From contig NC_071348.1 of NCBI RefSeq assembly GCF_027744825.2, positions 607,563 through 671,562 of the forward strand: DNA of 64,000 nt, written 5' to 3'. Positions 12,637 to 24,899 of this stretch are shown here, one piece after another. The stretch is from Synchiropus splendidus. Taxonomy: Eukaryota; Chordata; Actinopteri; Syngnathiformes; Callionymidae. Each line of letters begins with the position of its first letter. Positions within the stretch are counted from its first letter, which is position 1. A program made the position numbers and the translations under genes. The notes beneath the pieces are model-generated. The model saw only the letters and a program-made list of their open reading frames with translations, was not told the DNA's origin and did no database searches.

Positions 12637-13529
12637 CGCCACCTTGTTGAAAATATCAAATGGTCTCCCCTTGCTGGCTTTATTTTGAATCGTGTTGATC
12701 GAGACGGCTCATCTGCATCTTTAGCCCTGACTGCTGTCTCCCCCAGCAGACAGATACAAGCACTACCTCCCCCGTGGGATGGATGGACTCACAGGAGGGA
12801 GAGCTCTGCCCCTGACACCCCTGACACCCCCGCCCCGTTTGCTCTCCTTCATCCAAAATTACAATAACACACAGAGCTGCTGCTCCTCCATACAAAGCCG
12901 GTGTTGACGCTCAGTAAATGAGTGCATTTTGAGATTGATGTGTTGGAAAAACAAATCACCCAGAGGACCCTGTGTGTTAGCAAAGCTCACGGCTTACAAA
13001 CCCCGAGAAGAAAGAGATGGGAGGAATGGGACGGGCATCTTTCTGCCGAGAGAAAACACATGCTGGTGCGCGTTCCTGTTTGATGTGGGGTGAGAATCTA
13101 CAGTCAGCTGTTAGCCTGAATACAGTCACGTCTGACACGAGTTCTGTCTTCGACACGGAGCTTCCCAGAGCGGTGTTTCTATTCAGCTAATAAAAGCGAC
13201 CACACGACGTTCAGCAGCACACTTCTTCTCCTCATCTGGTGTTGATCCACGGTGATCTTTAAATCAGGGACGTGATGCAACATGCCGTTTTTATCAGACA
13301 AAACGGTGGAGGTTTCCATCAGATCAGGCTCTCGACCTGAACCACCTGAGTCACACCGTCATCAGCTCGGCCCTGTGGTCCTCTGTGAAGATACACTATA
13401 TTCCTGCCAAAAAAACAGAGGGTTTGAGAGTTTGAGCAGTGTGAAAATGTTTTTACGCACACGTGAGTGAGAGGTTGAACATCAAATTTCCACCTGCAAG
13501 CAGCACAACTCGCTCAACTTCTGCCATCT

Positions 13530-14250
13530 GTCTAATGTCACAAGGGCTAATGTTAGCAACATCCATCTACGGGCCTTTAAGTCCCAACGGAACATACTCG
13601 GACCTAGAGGGACTGTAAAGACAGCAGCAAATCTCATCTTGGACTCACAGTGTGCAGATATCATCGTGGCTGTCTTCTGTACTTCTGTCTGACTATCTCT
13701 TCCTTATAAGCTCTACTACGTCTGTCCAAAGTCACAAAGGCTAACGCTAGCAACATGCTTTACAAGACACTAGTTAGCAGCTAATGTGGCGCAAGATACT
13801 TAACAAGACACTAGTTAGCGGCTAGCGTTAGCCACATCCTTAACAAGACACTAGTTAGTGGCTGACATTAGTGACATCCTTAACAAGACACTAGTTAGTG
13901 GCTGACATTAGTGACATCCTTATCAAGACACTAGTTAGGGGCTAACGTTAAGCAAGATACTTAACAAGACACTAGTTAGCAGCTAGCGTTAGCAACATCC
14001 TTAATAAGACACTAGTTAGCGGCTGACATTAGCGACATCCTTAACAAGACACTAGTTTGCGCTCAGATGTAGTACTCGAACGCTGCAGTTGAGGAGCTAT
14101 AAAGTATTTCCACAGCACACTGAAAGTAAAAAATAACTTACATGTGTTTCTGGCGTTCAGCGGCAGCTGCTGCTGCTGCTGTTCAATGTTTCGGTGCACT
14201 TCAATGCAACAGTTTTCCCTGCTGGTTTTGTCGCGGGTTGCCGTTGGAGA
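13530..14250 (+). repeat. minisatellite-bearing repeat element, copy B
   Basis: Same order as copy A: leader (about 13556-13739), tandem array (13740-14060) and spacer (14061-14250). Left of the leader it carries an extra array-type fragment, GTCACAAGGGCTAATGTTAG (about 13537-13556), that matches the end of its own leader plus a first array unit. The spacer contains a short CTG run (14165-14181). Confidence 0.85.
13740..14060 (+). repeat. 40/41-bp minisatellite array, about 8 units (copy B)
   Basis: Same consensus as copy A (ACAAGACACTAGTTAGC), but with unit subtypes GCTGACATTAGTGACATCC that copy A lacks. The arrays have therefore diverged or homogenised separately. Confidence 0.95.
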
Positions 14251-16456
14251 CCAAACAGCCAATCAAGAACAAGCTTTCTCTGAGCGCTGTGATTCGTTGG
14301 CTTTTTGGCACAAATGTGACCCTGTGCCAGAAGTTGAGCAAGTGTAAAAAGAAATAAAGAGATGAGGTCCAGAGCTCGCGGATCATTGTTAAATTTCACT
14401 AAAGGTGAAGTTTATTGAGCCCAAGAGAGGGTTCTGCTTGCTGGTGGGACTTTCATGTTCAAGCTCAACATGCTCAAAATCCTGTTCAAAATCTCAAGGC
14501 GCACACTCAGTTTTACAATAACGCCATACTCCTCCATGATGATCAACATGTGTCAAGTACCAACTTCACTATTTTTAATGGTTCATGTTTGGGAATCGTA
14601 TCAAAGACTTGAGCCTGACATGATGGGCTGGACGCCACTCAGACCACAGCGTGCGATAGCCATGAGAGGATAGCGCAGAAAATAGAGTCAACGTGGATTT
14701 GTCTTTGTATCAATGACACGATGAGGTCTTCTCTTTCTGAAACAAATGCGTCAGTAAAATGCTTTTCCCGGCTCAGAATAACTGACAATGCGGGGGATTT
14801 AATCCATGAGGCTCCAGACTGGTTGTTTCATTCCGTGTCAGCAATAGTTGATCGGCCTTTGTTTTCAAGAGCACTTTGTTTCTCTGAAAAATTGTCTGAA
14901 AACTGACGCGAGAACGGAAAGGAGTTTAATCCAAGAAACACTCGACATTTATGTAACTCAAAATGGAGATGAAACCAAAGCAACATGCACGTGGTACACG
15001 CACAAAGAAACGTCCCCCAGAAGCAGTTCAAGCATCTTAACTGGGCCGATATGGCCGAGAGGAGAGACGATAAATTGGGTAAATTGGGTTTGGGTTCTTT
15101 GTGGGGTATCAAAATAGGATTATCCTTTTACAGTTCAAGGCCACCTTTCACTTGCGCCCCCATAATCCCTCGTGGGTCACTGGATATGCACAAACACAGG
15201 CGCAGCCTGGATGGACTGAGGCCTTTTTGTGGGTTTCTTTCAGACGCACAGCTTCCAAAAATGTGTGCGCCTTTTGGTTGAAATCATCAAAACGTCTTCA
15301 GTGAGGAGCACTCCAGTTTAGAAATAAAGAAGCCCTCGTGGTCACCATATGTCTTTTTGCTTTCACTGTCCTGGTGGATCTGGAGCCGCTCCATTCAGCC
15401 AGACACGTGAAGCATTCGGGAACATGTCTCCCTCCTTCAGTGGGCCTGCGGTGTCCACAGCACTTGTGTCTGTCTGCTGGGGGTCTCTGGTCACCAGAGG
15501 ATTGCCAATGGACCCATATGCTTCGGTCGCTTAAACAGTCTGCGCCCTTTTCAGTGTGAGCTCGGCGGCGTTTTTCTGAGGCATCAGCGTGAGAGCCTAT
15601 TCTGTGTGCTCGTATGAAGTCCTGGTCTCACATGGTTGGAGTGAAAGTGGCTGAATATACAGCCCCCTTTGGTCCTTATGAGGACCCAGTTTGCAGACAC
15701 ACCTCCTGTGGAATCAGAGCAACGTCAACACGGAGAGTGAGACAGACCGCCAACACAAATGGGATGTGACCGACAGAGCCACAGGTTTCGGTTCTTCTCG
15801 TCAGCAGCCAGCTGCACAGAAGAACCCAACGACTGCTCAACTGAACTCAACATGGGAGGCAATCTGCGTGTAGGTTCTTTGTCGCAGGTTCACAGTTTCC
15901 CAGCAAATCTCCCTTGTTGTTGCAGGTGGGTTGTGTCCACACAGACAAACGTCATAGTCTCAGTCCTGGTTGCTGCATGTCTTGCTACACTTGTGTCATT
16001 TTCTGTCTCCACGCAGCCATCTGTAATCACGACGGCGCTCCCCTCCTGCTCCCTCGCGCCGCAGGAATTTGGCTTCTGTAATTTATTATTTGTAAGAGAA
16101 ACTGTTATCAGAGTCGGCGTTGGCCGTCCTGGGCCACTTCATTAATCACAGAGTCCGCTCTTCATTTGTTCCGCGCCGCGGTTCACTGGGTTCCAGGCAC
16201 TGATATGAATATGGAGCGCTCTGCTTCTCCCAGCTTTATCGCCAGATAGCAAGGAAGTCGGTCCTAGGTAGGGTCCTTCGCTCACATGTGCGCGCTCGTG
16301 TGGGAATGTCCCCGTCATCAAGAGCAGCCTCGGAGCTGCACCTCTTTATTATGGATCCTTCTTCACTTACTCACTTACTGGTGTAGAGTCAGCATCTACT
16401 CTTTTCCACCAGTCGGCAGCAGGAGTGTTTGTCTTTGGAATCCTTGGAGGACCGCG

Positions 16457-16466
16457 TGATTGACAG
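16457..16466 (+). promoter_or_regulatory. PBX-MEIS/PREP decamer TGATTGACAG
   Basis: An exact match to the known PBX-PREP/MEIS composite site, in GCGTGATTGACAGTGG. The site is short, so it could be chance. Confidence 0.25.
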
Positions 16467-17835
16467 TGGTGAAAGAACTCTGCTTCTATATACATTCACA
16501 GTGCTTTTGTTTGTTTGTAAGAAGATTTATGAATTCAATTCACAATATTTAATATTTGTTATATTGTTATATTCACTCATGCATACATTACATTGCAGTA
16601 ATAATGATAACAACTTCAATACGTCTTTTGTGCTTTGAAAATAAAAAACTGCTAATACAATGGGAAAATGTTTTGGGGGATGTGGGGTGTCCCCAGCGAC
16701 TGTAATCATATTTTTGAAGTGCAATAATAATAATAATCATAACTCAAATCTCCATGATCTTTATGTCCCTCATTTCAACTAAATAAGACAAAAAGATGAG
16801 AATTATGATGCCACTCATTTGAAAATGAAGGGTGTTATGGTTAAGAAAAACTCATCAAAAATGCATTAAAAAATGTGATTCAAATTTGGCTGAGTCCAGG
16901 AGACTTTTGTTTTCGTAAAGGGAAACCACTTTGATTCAACCAAGAGGTGAATCCACTGTGATGCAGGTCGTAAGGGTTTGACATACGCGTATAGACAGCA
17001 GTTCAGTGCGTGTCAGGGTTTGAATCCACTGGTAAAAATGCTCGCCCTGATAGAGATGGTAAATCTGCACGTTACATAAACTTAAATACCTGTAGTTTAC
17101 ATACGTCATGTTTCCTGCGACCACACGTTTCACCTCAAAGACGCGGTGTCGCTGATTTCCTGAACAATGTTCAAAATCAGCCGAAGAGTAACAGGAGGGG
17201 AGGTGGAGGAAATCGAAGGTAAATAAAGACAGGGAAAAGTGACAGGCTCACCTCAGGAACTGGGCCCCGGGGCCCGCAGCATGCAACGCAGCGGTGACCA
17301 GAGGAAGTTGCCAAGCCCACAGCAGCCTTGAAGGTAATTAATCATTTGAACCTGAGACCTGTCAAGGTACCACTCACTGTCTCCCTCCCTGGGCCGGTCC
17401 GCCTGGCAGTTGGCCGTCCAGACGAGCCGACAACGTTGCGCCGCGCACAGCCATCTGTAATTGTTTAAATAGTGTCTCTCTGAACCGTCAACATTCTTGA
17501 CTGACTTGGTTCTCACTCACGCTCAGGTTGATTCCAGCGAAGAGGGTGTGAAGGGAGTTGTTTTGTTCCACCCCTTCACCTCGAAACGTGCAAGAAATTT
17601 GGGGGAAATGTTGCCGATGAGAGATGAGCAGCTGGAACTTTGCAGAAACTGGAGGTCTCTGTCGGGTTTATTGATACGTCCGCGCCAGGTCTGCTACATC
17701 TGCTTGCTGGTTCCTGCGTGTGTTTAAAAACACGCATGCTCACACTAGCAAAACAAAACCGAGAAGCCAACTCAAGTCATTTTGTGAAGCTAAGTTACAA
17801 AAGGCTGCGAGCTCAGTGAGAGCTGCACGAGAGTG

Positions 17836-17956
17836 AGGGGCATTTACAAGATTCAGAACTGTGACTTGTTGAACTGTCACCAGTGTTGCTGTGCAGTGTG
17901 GGACCATCCATGAGTAAAGTGTGGCCCACGGGCCTGAAGTTGAGCACGCCTGCATC
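17836..17956 (-). repeat. possible hAT element end
   Basis: The - strand from 17953 reads CAGGCGTGCTCAACTTCAGG and then CCCGTGGGCCACACTTTA. This resembles the CAGGGGTGCTCAAACT...GGCCCGCGGGCCAC end of widespread vertebrate hAT elements. The inner boundary is not visible. Confidence 0.4.
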
Positions 17957-18779
17957 ACTGCAGCTTTAATGCAGCAGTCCTTGTATTTCAATGTGTGACT
18001 GTTGCGGTGCATTCTGGTCATGATACAGTTCTGCCTGGTGCCACTTACCAATATATAATAATGTAAAAATACGTTTCCAGTGTTTGAATGAGCAGCAGTC
18101 CCTTCCACACATCCCGGCTCCACGACTCCCCCTCCATCTCTCAAACCGAGCCGACATCCTTCCTCCACCTCCAGGGAGCAGGCTTGCCAGGAACAGATGT
18201 CCAAGAAGAAGCTGCCCAGAGGATGAGTGAGGAAGGAGAGGAAAACAGGAGAAGCACATGGAGGAAGATTAGGTGAACTGTAGAATCTGCTCCAGCCGTC
18301 TGGAAACATGGCAAACATTTCAGAGCTTTGGAAAACGGTGTTTCTCAGCTTATGTTTTCTGTGTTCGTACAGTCTTTGGGATTATTTTTCAATGATTATC
18401 GGCAGAACAGTGAAGGTTAACAACGTGGTGTGGCTCACTTTGCAACATTTCACCTTCAAACCGGCGTGAAAATGTTCTGTGTCAACACACCCATGGTAGC
18501 ATCAATGGCTAAATCCAGTTGAACATTGATTTGGCTGGGATTCAAACCCATGTACTGCGTGCTAGTTTGATTGGGAAACAACAAGGAGCTGATAAATGCT
18601 GCTCCTCACTTCCAACAATGGAAAAGACTCCCTCCTCTGTTGAAGGCTCAGTGCGTCTCACGTGAGCTGGAATCTCTGCGCCGGTGAAAAGCAGTGAGGG
18701 ACCTGTGAAGTACCAAAAGGAGAGTGAAATGAAAACCATGGTAAAAACAGAAACGAAAGCGAGCGCCTGCTGAGGAACA

Positions 18780-19060
18780 AACCAGTGACCCATGTAACCT
18801 GGGCACCTCCCAACAGATTATCATGGGCACCGTGTGATGAAGGCCAGACTCATTAGCATAACGATTTCCCATCTCTCCCACTCCCCCACACCCCCTCAGT
18901 CCCTCCCTCTCTCTCTCGCCCCGACTCTGTGTTGTTCTCCAGCAGCTCCCAGTGCTCCTCAAGTACTTTAAGCTTGTTAATAATCATTATGGCTGTGCAA
19001 TGAAGTGGGGTAAAGGAATAATTACCTCACCTGAGCCAAACCAAATTAACCCCCCACCCC
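18780..19060. promoter_or_regulatory. candidate conserved non-coding element
   Basis: AGACTCATTAGCATAACG, GCTTGTTAATAATCATTATG and GGAATAATTACC lie in two blocks separated by a pyrimidine-rich linker. Confidence 0.35.
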
Positions 19061-19483
19061 CACCCCTCCCTCTCCTTTGACTATTGTTGGCGATATCCCC
19101 ACCCACACAGACGCGGCGTCCACCAGGGACCTATTAGAACTGTCTGTTATTTGGACTTGAAATAATAAACGCTGGTGCTGGTTTTGTATGCAGGAACACA
19201 GGTAGCTGTCGCAGCGCAAGTCAAGTGGCTGAGTGTGGAACCCTGAGTTAGACGGCTCTCTCTTGAAAGTACGCTTGGAAGAAGGACGATGAAGCACACG
19301 GAGAGGGTTGCATATTGTCCAGGTGGTGTGTGTGTGTTCATAGTGTGAGATATTTCACCGCATCATGGGACTTCAGCTGTTCAGTCAGATCTTACGTCAG
19401 ATTGATGCTGGGATCTGCTGGCCGTGTAAGTATGGGTGGATGGAAGTCGAGCAGGTCATAAGTGGGATGTTACTTGACATGCT

Positions 19484-19650
19484 CACAAGGTGAATTGGAC
19501 ACTCCCCTTGGTGTGTGTGTGTGTGTGTGTGTGTGCGTGCGTGCTCTGCGATGGAGTGGCGACCTGTCCTGGGTGTATTCCCGCCTCCCGCCCGGTGACT
19601 GCCGGGGTAGGCTCCAGCACTCCCCGCATGCTTGAACAGGTCGGAGCGCT
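19484..19650 (+). repeat. teleost L2-like LINE/SINE 3' repeat with GT microsatellite
   Basis: The motifs GCGATGGAGTGGCGACCTGT, CCCGCCTCCCGCCC and GGCTCCAGCACTCCCCGC, plus an upstream GT run, are the signature of a very common teleost interspersed repeat tail. This copy is diverged. Confidence 0.8.
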
Positions 19651-21186
19651 GGTTTATTGATGATGTAGCTTTGTATAATGTAGTGAAAGATGTAGAACTT
19701 GTGAAGGAAGAAGAAGACGTGTCATCCAGTCAGCACCTGAAGAAGAGCCATTCCCAGCACCCACCCGTCTTTGAGACTAGCCCACCAGTGCAGTGTCTTA
19801 GCTGACGATTGCCATTCTGGTGTCGCAGTGATGTCATTGACAGAGTTGGATCCGACCACACAACTGCACTGGTTTATCTTCTGTCCCTCTTGGTCACATC
19901 CTCCCCATGTAAATGACTGTTTACCAAGTGGCAGCTATTAGAAGAATGTGAACCCCCTTCAGTCTGAGCAACGTCTCCAGACAAAGGCATCAGCTCCTGC
20001 TCTGATCTCCTCTAAACACCCCAAAGCACATTAAACATGGGTGTCTCCGCCGGCCATCAATGACAGCATTCATGGGAGGGATCCGTAATGAAAGAGCGGC
20101 TGTACCCAAGGATAACTCGACAAGCGGCGCCATCATCACTCAGGTGTGCGGTGGAGATGCAGGATCAAACGCAGCCTCTGCCACTGGCATGCATCTGCTG
20201 TGCCGCCAAAACCAAACCACCAGCTTTATATCGGGGAGGATAAGCCAGGATTAGGAAAAGAGGAACGCTTGAACACACAAGAAACAACAAGCTGCAGATG
20301 TGGGAGGCCAGCCGTGTGTCGGCGTGGAAGTCTCACCCAAACACTGCCTTTGGACATGAGCGGATGAATGGGAGTTCAGATCCAAGCTGCCAACACAGAG
20401 TCAGAGCAGAGCGGACTCAGACTCAGGTGTGTCCAAAGAGAAGGGCTGAGACCAGACGCAGGACTCACAGTTCCACTCTGGTAGAAGAATGCCTTGGTCA
20501 GGCAGCTGCAGAGAGGAATGTCTTGGACGTCACGTGTCGACTCCCGTCCGCTCGTCCTCACCTCAGACTCCCTCTCATCTCCTCGTCCAAGCGTGATGTT
20601 TCAGAGGTTTTGCTTTGGTTTTCGCCCCTCTTTGTTTTTAATTGCCACCGTGGAGGTCAATTAATTTCACTCCCCCTTCCCTCTATCTGCAGCCCGCACA
20701 GCTGCGGCGCTGTGTGTTTGCGCGCCCATCTACTTCCAGGCCCTAATGCCACATCACTTCAGATGGATTAATCGAGCCACTTTGTTGTTTAATCTTGCCT
20801 CAGCAGAGCTGCTGGTCTGCAGGAAGGGGTGGGAGGGGGAGCTGGGGGAGGTTCTGGAGGAGGGTGGGCTCTGGTGCGCCTGCACCATCAGGGGAGAGTA
20901 AAACTGACCGTCGCATCTGAAGTTGCTGTTTGAGATAGACGTCCTTGCTGTGTGTGTTGTTGTTGTGTCGCTTTGCTCCAGACACTCCGGTTTCCTCCCC
21001 CAGTGTGTCAGACCGGTGAGCCTCTCTCCACCCTTCAGCCCCACGTTGACCATTGGTGATGGTCATTTTGAACAGGAGCAAGAAGCTCCAACAAATGGGA
21101 TTCAGAGTTAGCAGCAAGTCCTGCTGATGCCTGAGGACGCGCACGACAATCACTCACCGCCAGACAAGCACGGGACCTCGCCTCCT

Positions 21187-21208
21187 CACACACACACACA
21201 CACACACA
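21187..21208. repeat. (CA)n microsatellite
   Basis: About 11 CA units. Confidence 0.95.
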
Positions 21209-22194
21209 ATTACAGGTCCTGTTTGATGTTGTGATCCTTTCATGTTCTGATGACAATTTCATCAAGAGGGAGGGGGATTTCAACCTCCTGGGTGCCAAAC
21301 TAAATAAATAAATAAAGACACACTAGTGTGTTCTGCCGTACACGTTCAGCAGTGAAACAACAATCTCAAGTCGGAACCGTCCGTCGTTGAAAAGTGCATG
21401 ATGCTCCGCACATTTTTCATCTGCGTCCTTTCTTCATGATTTCTTCCTCAGAATCTCATTTAGCCTCAACACTGCTCAACACTCCTCAGCATGTTGCAAA
21501 TCTAGAAGTCAAGAGTCAATAAATAATCACAGAATATGCACGGACAAACATATGTTGTTTTCAGTCCCATAATTCAGTTTCATCAATCCAACATTTGTGT
21601 CATTAAAAAAGAGGAGGAAACAGACAGTGATAATAAATAATAATTACTGGGGAATAAAGCTTTTTTTTAAGAAAAAAGAACAAAATAAATGAAAGAAAAT
21701 GCCCCAAAATATTAGCATTCCTGAGTAAAAGTGTGATTCAGACAGAGGGTCTCTGTGAAGAAGAAAACGGACTGAAACACTGTCAACTTGACGTGGTTTT
21801 CTGCCTGTGTGGCAAGTGTGTGGCTTCAGGTAGAAGACGAGTGCAAGGGTTTTCACTTCGCTCTCTCGATCATTCACCGATCAGGAAACTGTATTTTCTT
21901 TCCTTTGGCCTGTAGTAGAAGTCAAAGGAGCCCATCTTTGAATGGAGCTGAGGCGGCACTTTCTGAAGGCCGCACCTGGCTGCGTTGAATGTGTGTCAGT
22001 GAGACAGTGTGGACCTCCCATGGTGAGCTCTCTGCCTCCTGACAAGGTCCACGCTGCATCTGCTGCCTCAAAAGTGCTTCAGGAGAAATACTTTCAGAAA
22101 TCAATTTCAAAGGAGAAGCGGAGGGGGGCGGGGGGTGTAAAGCTTAATTTCCTCTGCTCGTGGATAATCCTTTATTACAGCAAAAGCACTGGTT

Positions 22195-22480
22195 AAATGA
22201 CTAAGTAGCCTCTCATAACGCACCGTCACTTCCTAATCTGTTGATAATTACCATTTCAATGATCCTACACATTAATGTCCGACCTTCAAGAACTCTGACC
22301 CGCTTCCAATTAGCGCTAATATCTGATGGTGGCCGTATATGAAACCGGCCGTGACCAAACAAATGGACCCGAGGTGCGGCTAATTCCTGGAGCAATTAGC
22401 ATCTCGTGTTGAGAGATTTAGCTGATTATCTGCACAATTTCACACGCCGCCTTTTCCTCCGCGAGCCTCCGAACCACGCA
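22195..22480. promoter_or_regulatory. strong candidate conserved non-coding element
   Basis: The densest homeodomain-core cluster I see: TAATCTGTTGATAATTACC, CACATTAATG, CCAATTAGCGCTAATATC, CGGCTAATTCC, GCAATTAGC and GCTGATTATC within about 230 bp of non-repetitive DNA. Confidence 0.45.
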
Positions 22481-22754
22481 ACATTATGGAGAGATATTTT
22501 TTGAATCACTTTTCAAAGGGCCCAGACTCATTTATGTGGCTCCTGTCTCCAGGTCTGCTGAAGTGGAAAGGTGCTAACGTCTGCCAAGTCGCCTGCGCAT
22601 TACTGCGCCGCTGTTGCAACACTCTGAAGGAGCGCTCCGATTTGCTCCCTCTCTTCGATTGAACCATGGTGTTCTGAGCTAGTTGTGGGAGACCAGACAG
22701 CTTTGTGAGCGACCATCATGGAGCAGCTTTAGGTTTTGTCTCAAGCTGTGAGCG

Positions 22755-22870
22755 CACCGGCAGAGGCCGAGGTGGACCAAGGAGATGAGGAAGAGCCAGT
22801 GAGGTTCATGATGGAGGAGGACAAGTGGATGACAAGGGTGAAGGTGGAGGACTTGATGCTTCAGTATTTT
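22755..22870 (+). mobile_element. possible LINE 3'-region remnant
   Basis: The encoded EEEPVRFMMEEDKW and VKVEDL resemble the RRFMDVVKED...GV.EED stretch near the C-terminus of the same teleost LINE polymerase. The similarity is short and diverged, so it may be chance. Confidence 0.3.
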
Positions 22871-23559
22871 CTCAGATTTCATTTTCATTGCATTATTTTC
22901 AACTTTGAAAATAGCGTCTTCCCATGAAAGTAACTGCTGTCTATAGTAGCAGCGCAACAATCATAATCTTGACGCAGGAGTGCCACCTCGAGAAGACACA
23001 GCCATAGTTAGCTACTGTGCAGCAGATGTGTACTTGGACTTGCATGACGCCATCTTTTGGAACCTTGGGTTTGTGCTGGTGCGGGATCAACAGCCGAGAC
23101 ATGAGGCCAGTGAGCCACCCGCGAGTGGAACTCCTGCGTGTCAAAGGAACGAGGGTCATACTGTTAGCATGGTTGCAGAAGAAAGTTCCAGGACCCCCTT
23201 GGAATTTGAGAGAGAATGTGTTCAAAACTGAAAAAAAAACTCATCCTGCCATTGGCACACAGTGGAATGTGTGGGACTCATATTTTGGGTGACATCACTG
23301 AGCGCTCTTCTTGGATCAAACATCAAAATACAAATGAAAAACACCACACAAACAGAAATGTGAAACAGTGACCAGCAAAAGATTAAAGCACAGGCCTGGT
23401 GATCAAAAGCAAAGGCCCCCAAATGGCCCCTGAGCCCAGCCTTTCCTTACCTTTCTCTTATGAGAGTAAATTGTTGTACAAAGAACGAAACGCTTCAAGC
23501 GCCCTCTTTGAATCAGGAGCATTTCTCCGCAGAGTGGTCGACCTACGTTGAGCTGCGCT

Positions 23560-23760
23560 CCCCTTCGTGTTAACACGCAGGCGTGACACGGCCGGTGTGA
23601 TTTGGCCTCCTGTAATTCACGGCGTCATTATGTTCCTTAATTGTAGCACTTTGAATCAGCAGCTCTCTTGACTGCCAATCTTATCGGCCCTGCACAACAC
23701 AGCGCTGATCAAACCCAGGCTTTCTGTGGCGGCTCTTTTGAGAGCCACCCGATTAACGGA
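23560..23760. promoter_or_regulatory. candidate conserved non-coding element
   Basis: TCCTGTAATTCACGGCGTCA, TTATGTTCCTTAATTGTAGC, the LEF/TCF-like CTTTGAATC and CCGATTAACGG in balanced single-copy DNA. Confidence 0.35.
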
Positions 23761-23899
23761 GGGAAAGAAGTGAGGAAAAGGGGGGTGGGAGATGAAGAGG
23801 ACTCACATTTAGGACATTCAAAGTGAAATGGCTGAGATTATGATGAAGTGCATTCATGTCATCAGACGGCGTCATTTCAGTCGGAGAACGAAAAAAAAA

Positions 23900-24260
23900 C
23901 CCATAGAAATTAATATAAATGCAAACAGGGCAGAGGATTTTATTGGCAGGAGAGTGGAGGGGAATTCTAATAAAACGTTTCACTTAACTTCCTAAATAGG
24001 TTTATGTACACTATCAGGCTAGAGTGAGCATAAGTGGAGGGCGGGGGGAGGGGGTGTGGGGGCACCTTGCCAGGAGATCATTTCCAAAATGCATCCTCAT
24101 AAATTGTCACTCCCATCCTCCACTCATCCGAATGTGTATTTTTCCAATGCATGAGAGGCCATATTCAAATGAGGGAGGGGAAGACCTTTCACACGCACGT
24201 CAGGCTATAATGGGGAAAGCTTAGCATAACTTCCGTCTGATTTCCAATGCAAATATTAGC
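23900..24260. promoter_or_regulatory. candidate conserved non-coding element
   Basis: Contains GAAATTAATATAAATGC, TTCTAATAAAACG, CATAAATTGTCACTCC and an ATGCAAAT-like octamer region near 24248. Confidence 0.25.
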
Positions 24261-24899
24261 AGCCAAGTTCAGTGTGCGCTTGCAGATTATAGTTTATCCC
24301 TCTCACACACCACAGACTTCTTTTACGCTCTGGAAACATTTCTGCTTATCAGTGCAATGCAACGATCAACTCTGCTCACGTACTGCGGGTCCCAAAGAGA
24401 CTTCAAGAGGGAGCGGAGGGAGGGCTGCCCACTGCTATATGAGCCTGAGAACATCATGAAAGAAGCAGATGAAGCAGGGAAGAGAGAATTATCAACACTG
24501 AAATGTGCTGCCACTCCCCCCCGCCAAACTTCGGCTGCCACCCGTGATTATTATTTTTGTTCTTGTCTGGATCCTCGGAGCTTAAATCCTTAAATGAAAC
24601 ATCTTAATTGCTGTAAGCCGCGCCATCAAATCGGGTATTACAAAGAAGTCCAGCCCTCCCTTTTCCCCTGACGCCTCTCTGTACTCCTAATATCTCCCAC
24701 TATTGTTCACGTAATTGCACTGTATGAGACACAGTCCTCCTCTGTTCTTTTTGTGATAAAATAAAAGCAGCATGACTGATGAGTTTGCCCATCAAACAAA
24801 GGATGTAGGATGATCGAGACCGCACGGTTTTCACACGCAACGAGAGGATCTGTCTGACTTTGTGTCTCCTATTAGCTTCTGGACTCAGTGATGCAGTGA

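Larger units (their letters stand above)
14350..18780. other. intergenic stretch without recognised gene
   Basis: No gene, tRNA or clear transposon. Apart from the PBX-MEIS decamer (16457) and the possible hAT end (17.9 kb) I see nothing specific. Confidence 0.6.

Noticed and set aside
11461..14060. CRISPR-like array
   Set aside because: The units are contiguous 40/41-bp minisatellite repeats without unique spacers, in a vertebrate genome.
17740..18318. 192-codon - strand frame
   Set aside because: Partly overlaps possible hAT-derived DNA and has no recognisable protein domain. Similar lengths occur by chance here.
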